Assembly (NCBI GenBank): GCA_016927095.1
Contig: JAFGNI010000449.1
Span: 1-6,996 of the forward strand
Source of the DNA: Anaerolineae bacterium
GTDB taxonomy: Bacteria; Chloroflexota; Anaerolineae; B4-G1; SLSP01
Direction of reading: 5' to 3'
Length of the DNA: 6,996 nt
Shown here: piece by piece, positions 6,773 to 6,996 of the stretch
Position numbering within the stretch: position 1 is the stretch's first letter
Layout: each line of letters begins with the position of its first letter
Position numbers and translations under genes: made by a program
The notes under the pieces: model-generated
What the model was told of the DNA's origin: nothing
Database searches by the model: none
Seen by the model: the letters and a program-made list of their open reading frames with translations, nothing else

Positions 6773-6789
6773 AGGTCCTCATTCATGCC

Positions 6790-6831
6790 GATCGGAATCG
6801 GGCGATCGGAATCGGGCGATCGGAATCGGGA
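6790..6831. repeat. Three tandem 14-bp repeats (GATCGGAATCGGGC) in the leader of the XdhD-like gene
   Basis: Three adjacent copies lie at 6790-6803, 6804-6817 and 6818-6831; only the last base of the third differs. Each unit contains two near-identical half-sites, ATCGG-A-ATCGG. The array ends 17 nt before the start codon and lies downstream of the predicted transcription start, so it could act as a repressor operator or as an RNA element. A degenerate copy (10 of 13 bases) lies at 6858-6870 inside the promoter spacer, which favours a DNA-binding role. Confidence 0.85.
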
Positions 6832-6852
6832 CGCTTCATGAGAATTCACTTT

Positions 6853-6880
6853 ATTGTATCGGGATTGGGGTGTCTGTCAA
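6853..6880 (-). promoter_or_regulatory. Sigma-70-type promoter for the XdhD-like gene
   Basis: On the minus strand a perfect -35 hexamer TTGACA (6880-6875) is followed after 16 nt by TACAAT (6858-6853), one base from the consensus -10. Transcription would start near 6846, giving a leader of about 75 nt that contains the 14-bp repeat array. The 16-nt spacer is one short of optimal. Position and match quality make this the most convincing promoter in the window. Confidence 0.65.
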
Positions 6881-6966
6881 AGGTTTCGGACGTTGCTGCT
6901 GGGTCCCATTACCCGATCGTGATTGTCGGCATCGCTCGGGCGCGGTGTGGGCTTAAGGATTGAGTG

Positions 6967-6975
6967 TGCTATAAT
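6967..6975 (+). promoter_or_regulatory. Extended -10 promoter element facing right, toward a gene outside the window
   Basis: The plus strand reads TGCTATAAT, a perfect extended -10 (TGn plus TATAAT). No good -35 hexamer is found 16-18 nt upstream, which is acceptable for extended -10 promoters. Transcription would start near 6982 and run out of the window. This suggests a divergent gene sharing the control region with the molybdenum hydroxylase, possibly its regulator or partner. Confidence 0.42.
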
Positions 6976-6996
6976 CTGGATAGGCGTGTGACACCC

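Larger units (their letters stand above)
6773..6996. other. Divergent intergenic regulatory region
   Basis: No convincing gene lies in these 224 bases. The stretch holds a minus-strand promoter for the molybdenum hydroxylase, a tandem repeat in its presumed leader, and an extended -10 element facing right. It also holds an imperfect inverted repeat, CCCGATCG (6912-6919) against CGCTCGGG (6933-6940), 7 of 8 paired. The layout is that of a control region between two divergently transcribed genes, the second beyond the right edge. Confidence 0.6.

Noticed and set aside
6773..6846. Molybdenum-cofactor or purine riboswitch in the leader of the XdhD-like gene
   Set aside because: The predicted leader is only about 75 nt and is filled mostly by the 14-bp tandem repeat; no conserved aptamer core could be recognised.

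Overview
The window is GC-rich bacterial DNA in which every convincing gene reads on the minus strand, so gene order runs from high to low coordinates. Two GerW/YtfJ-type proteins, a PgeF homologue and an XdhD-type molybdenum hydroxylase suggest an uncultured lineage such as Chloroflexota or a Gram-positive relative. That placement is a weak inference: no rRNA or marker gene is present. No tRNA, rRNA, CRISPR array, transposase or phage gene was seen.

Right edge (6773-6996): a divergent intergenic region. It carries a near-consensus minus-strand promoter (TTGACA-N16-TACAAT), three tandem copies of a 14-bp repeat in the presumed leader, a degenerate fourth copy inside the promoter spacer, and an extended -10 box facing right toward a gene outside the window.

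6772-3764: a 1002-residue XdhD-like molybdopterin hydroxylase. Its N-terminal domain is a recognisable [2Fe-2S] module of the xanthine dehydrogenase family in which all eight cluster-ligating cysteines are replaced. The Mo-binding half keeps the main motifs, including the catalytic Glu (E957). No FAD or working Fe-S subunit gene is next to it within the window. A perfect 12-bp hairpin follows.

3675-1795: a 626-residue protein of the PEP-carboxykinase-like superfamily, probably DUF4914. It has aligned catalytic lysines, His, a variant P-loop and an Asp-Asp motif, but its substrate is unknown.

1731 to the left edge: a tight four-gene cluster with gaps of 25, 14 and 7 nt. It encodes an unknown 106-residue protein, a 100-residue tail-anchored protein that appears to be a stripped-down GerW paralogue, a GerW-family protein with a nine-cysteine metallothionein-like insert and a C-terminal membrane helix, and the N-terminal 195 residues of PgeF/YfiH, which is cut by the window edge. 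The spacing suggests co-translation. The two membrane-anchored GerW-like proteins beside PgeF, a peptidoglycan-editing factor in E. coli, hint at an envelope-related module, but this is inference.
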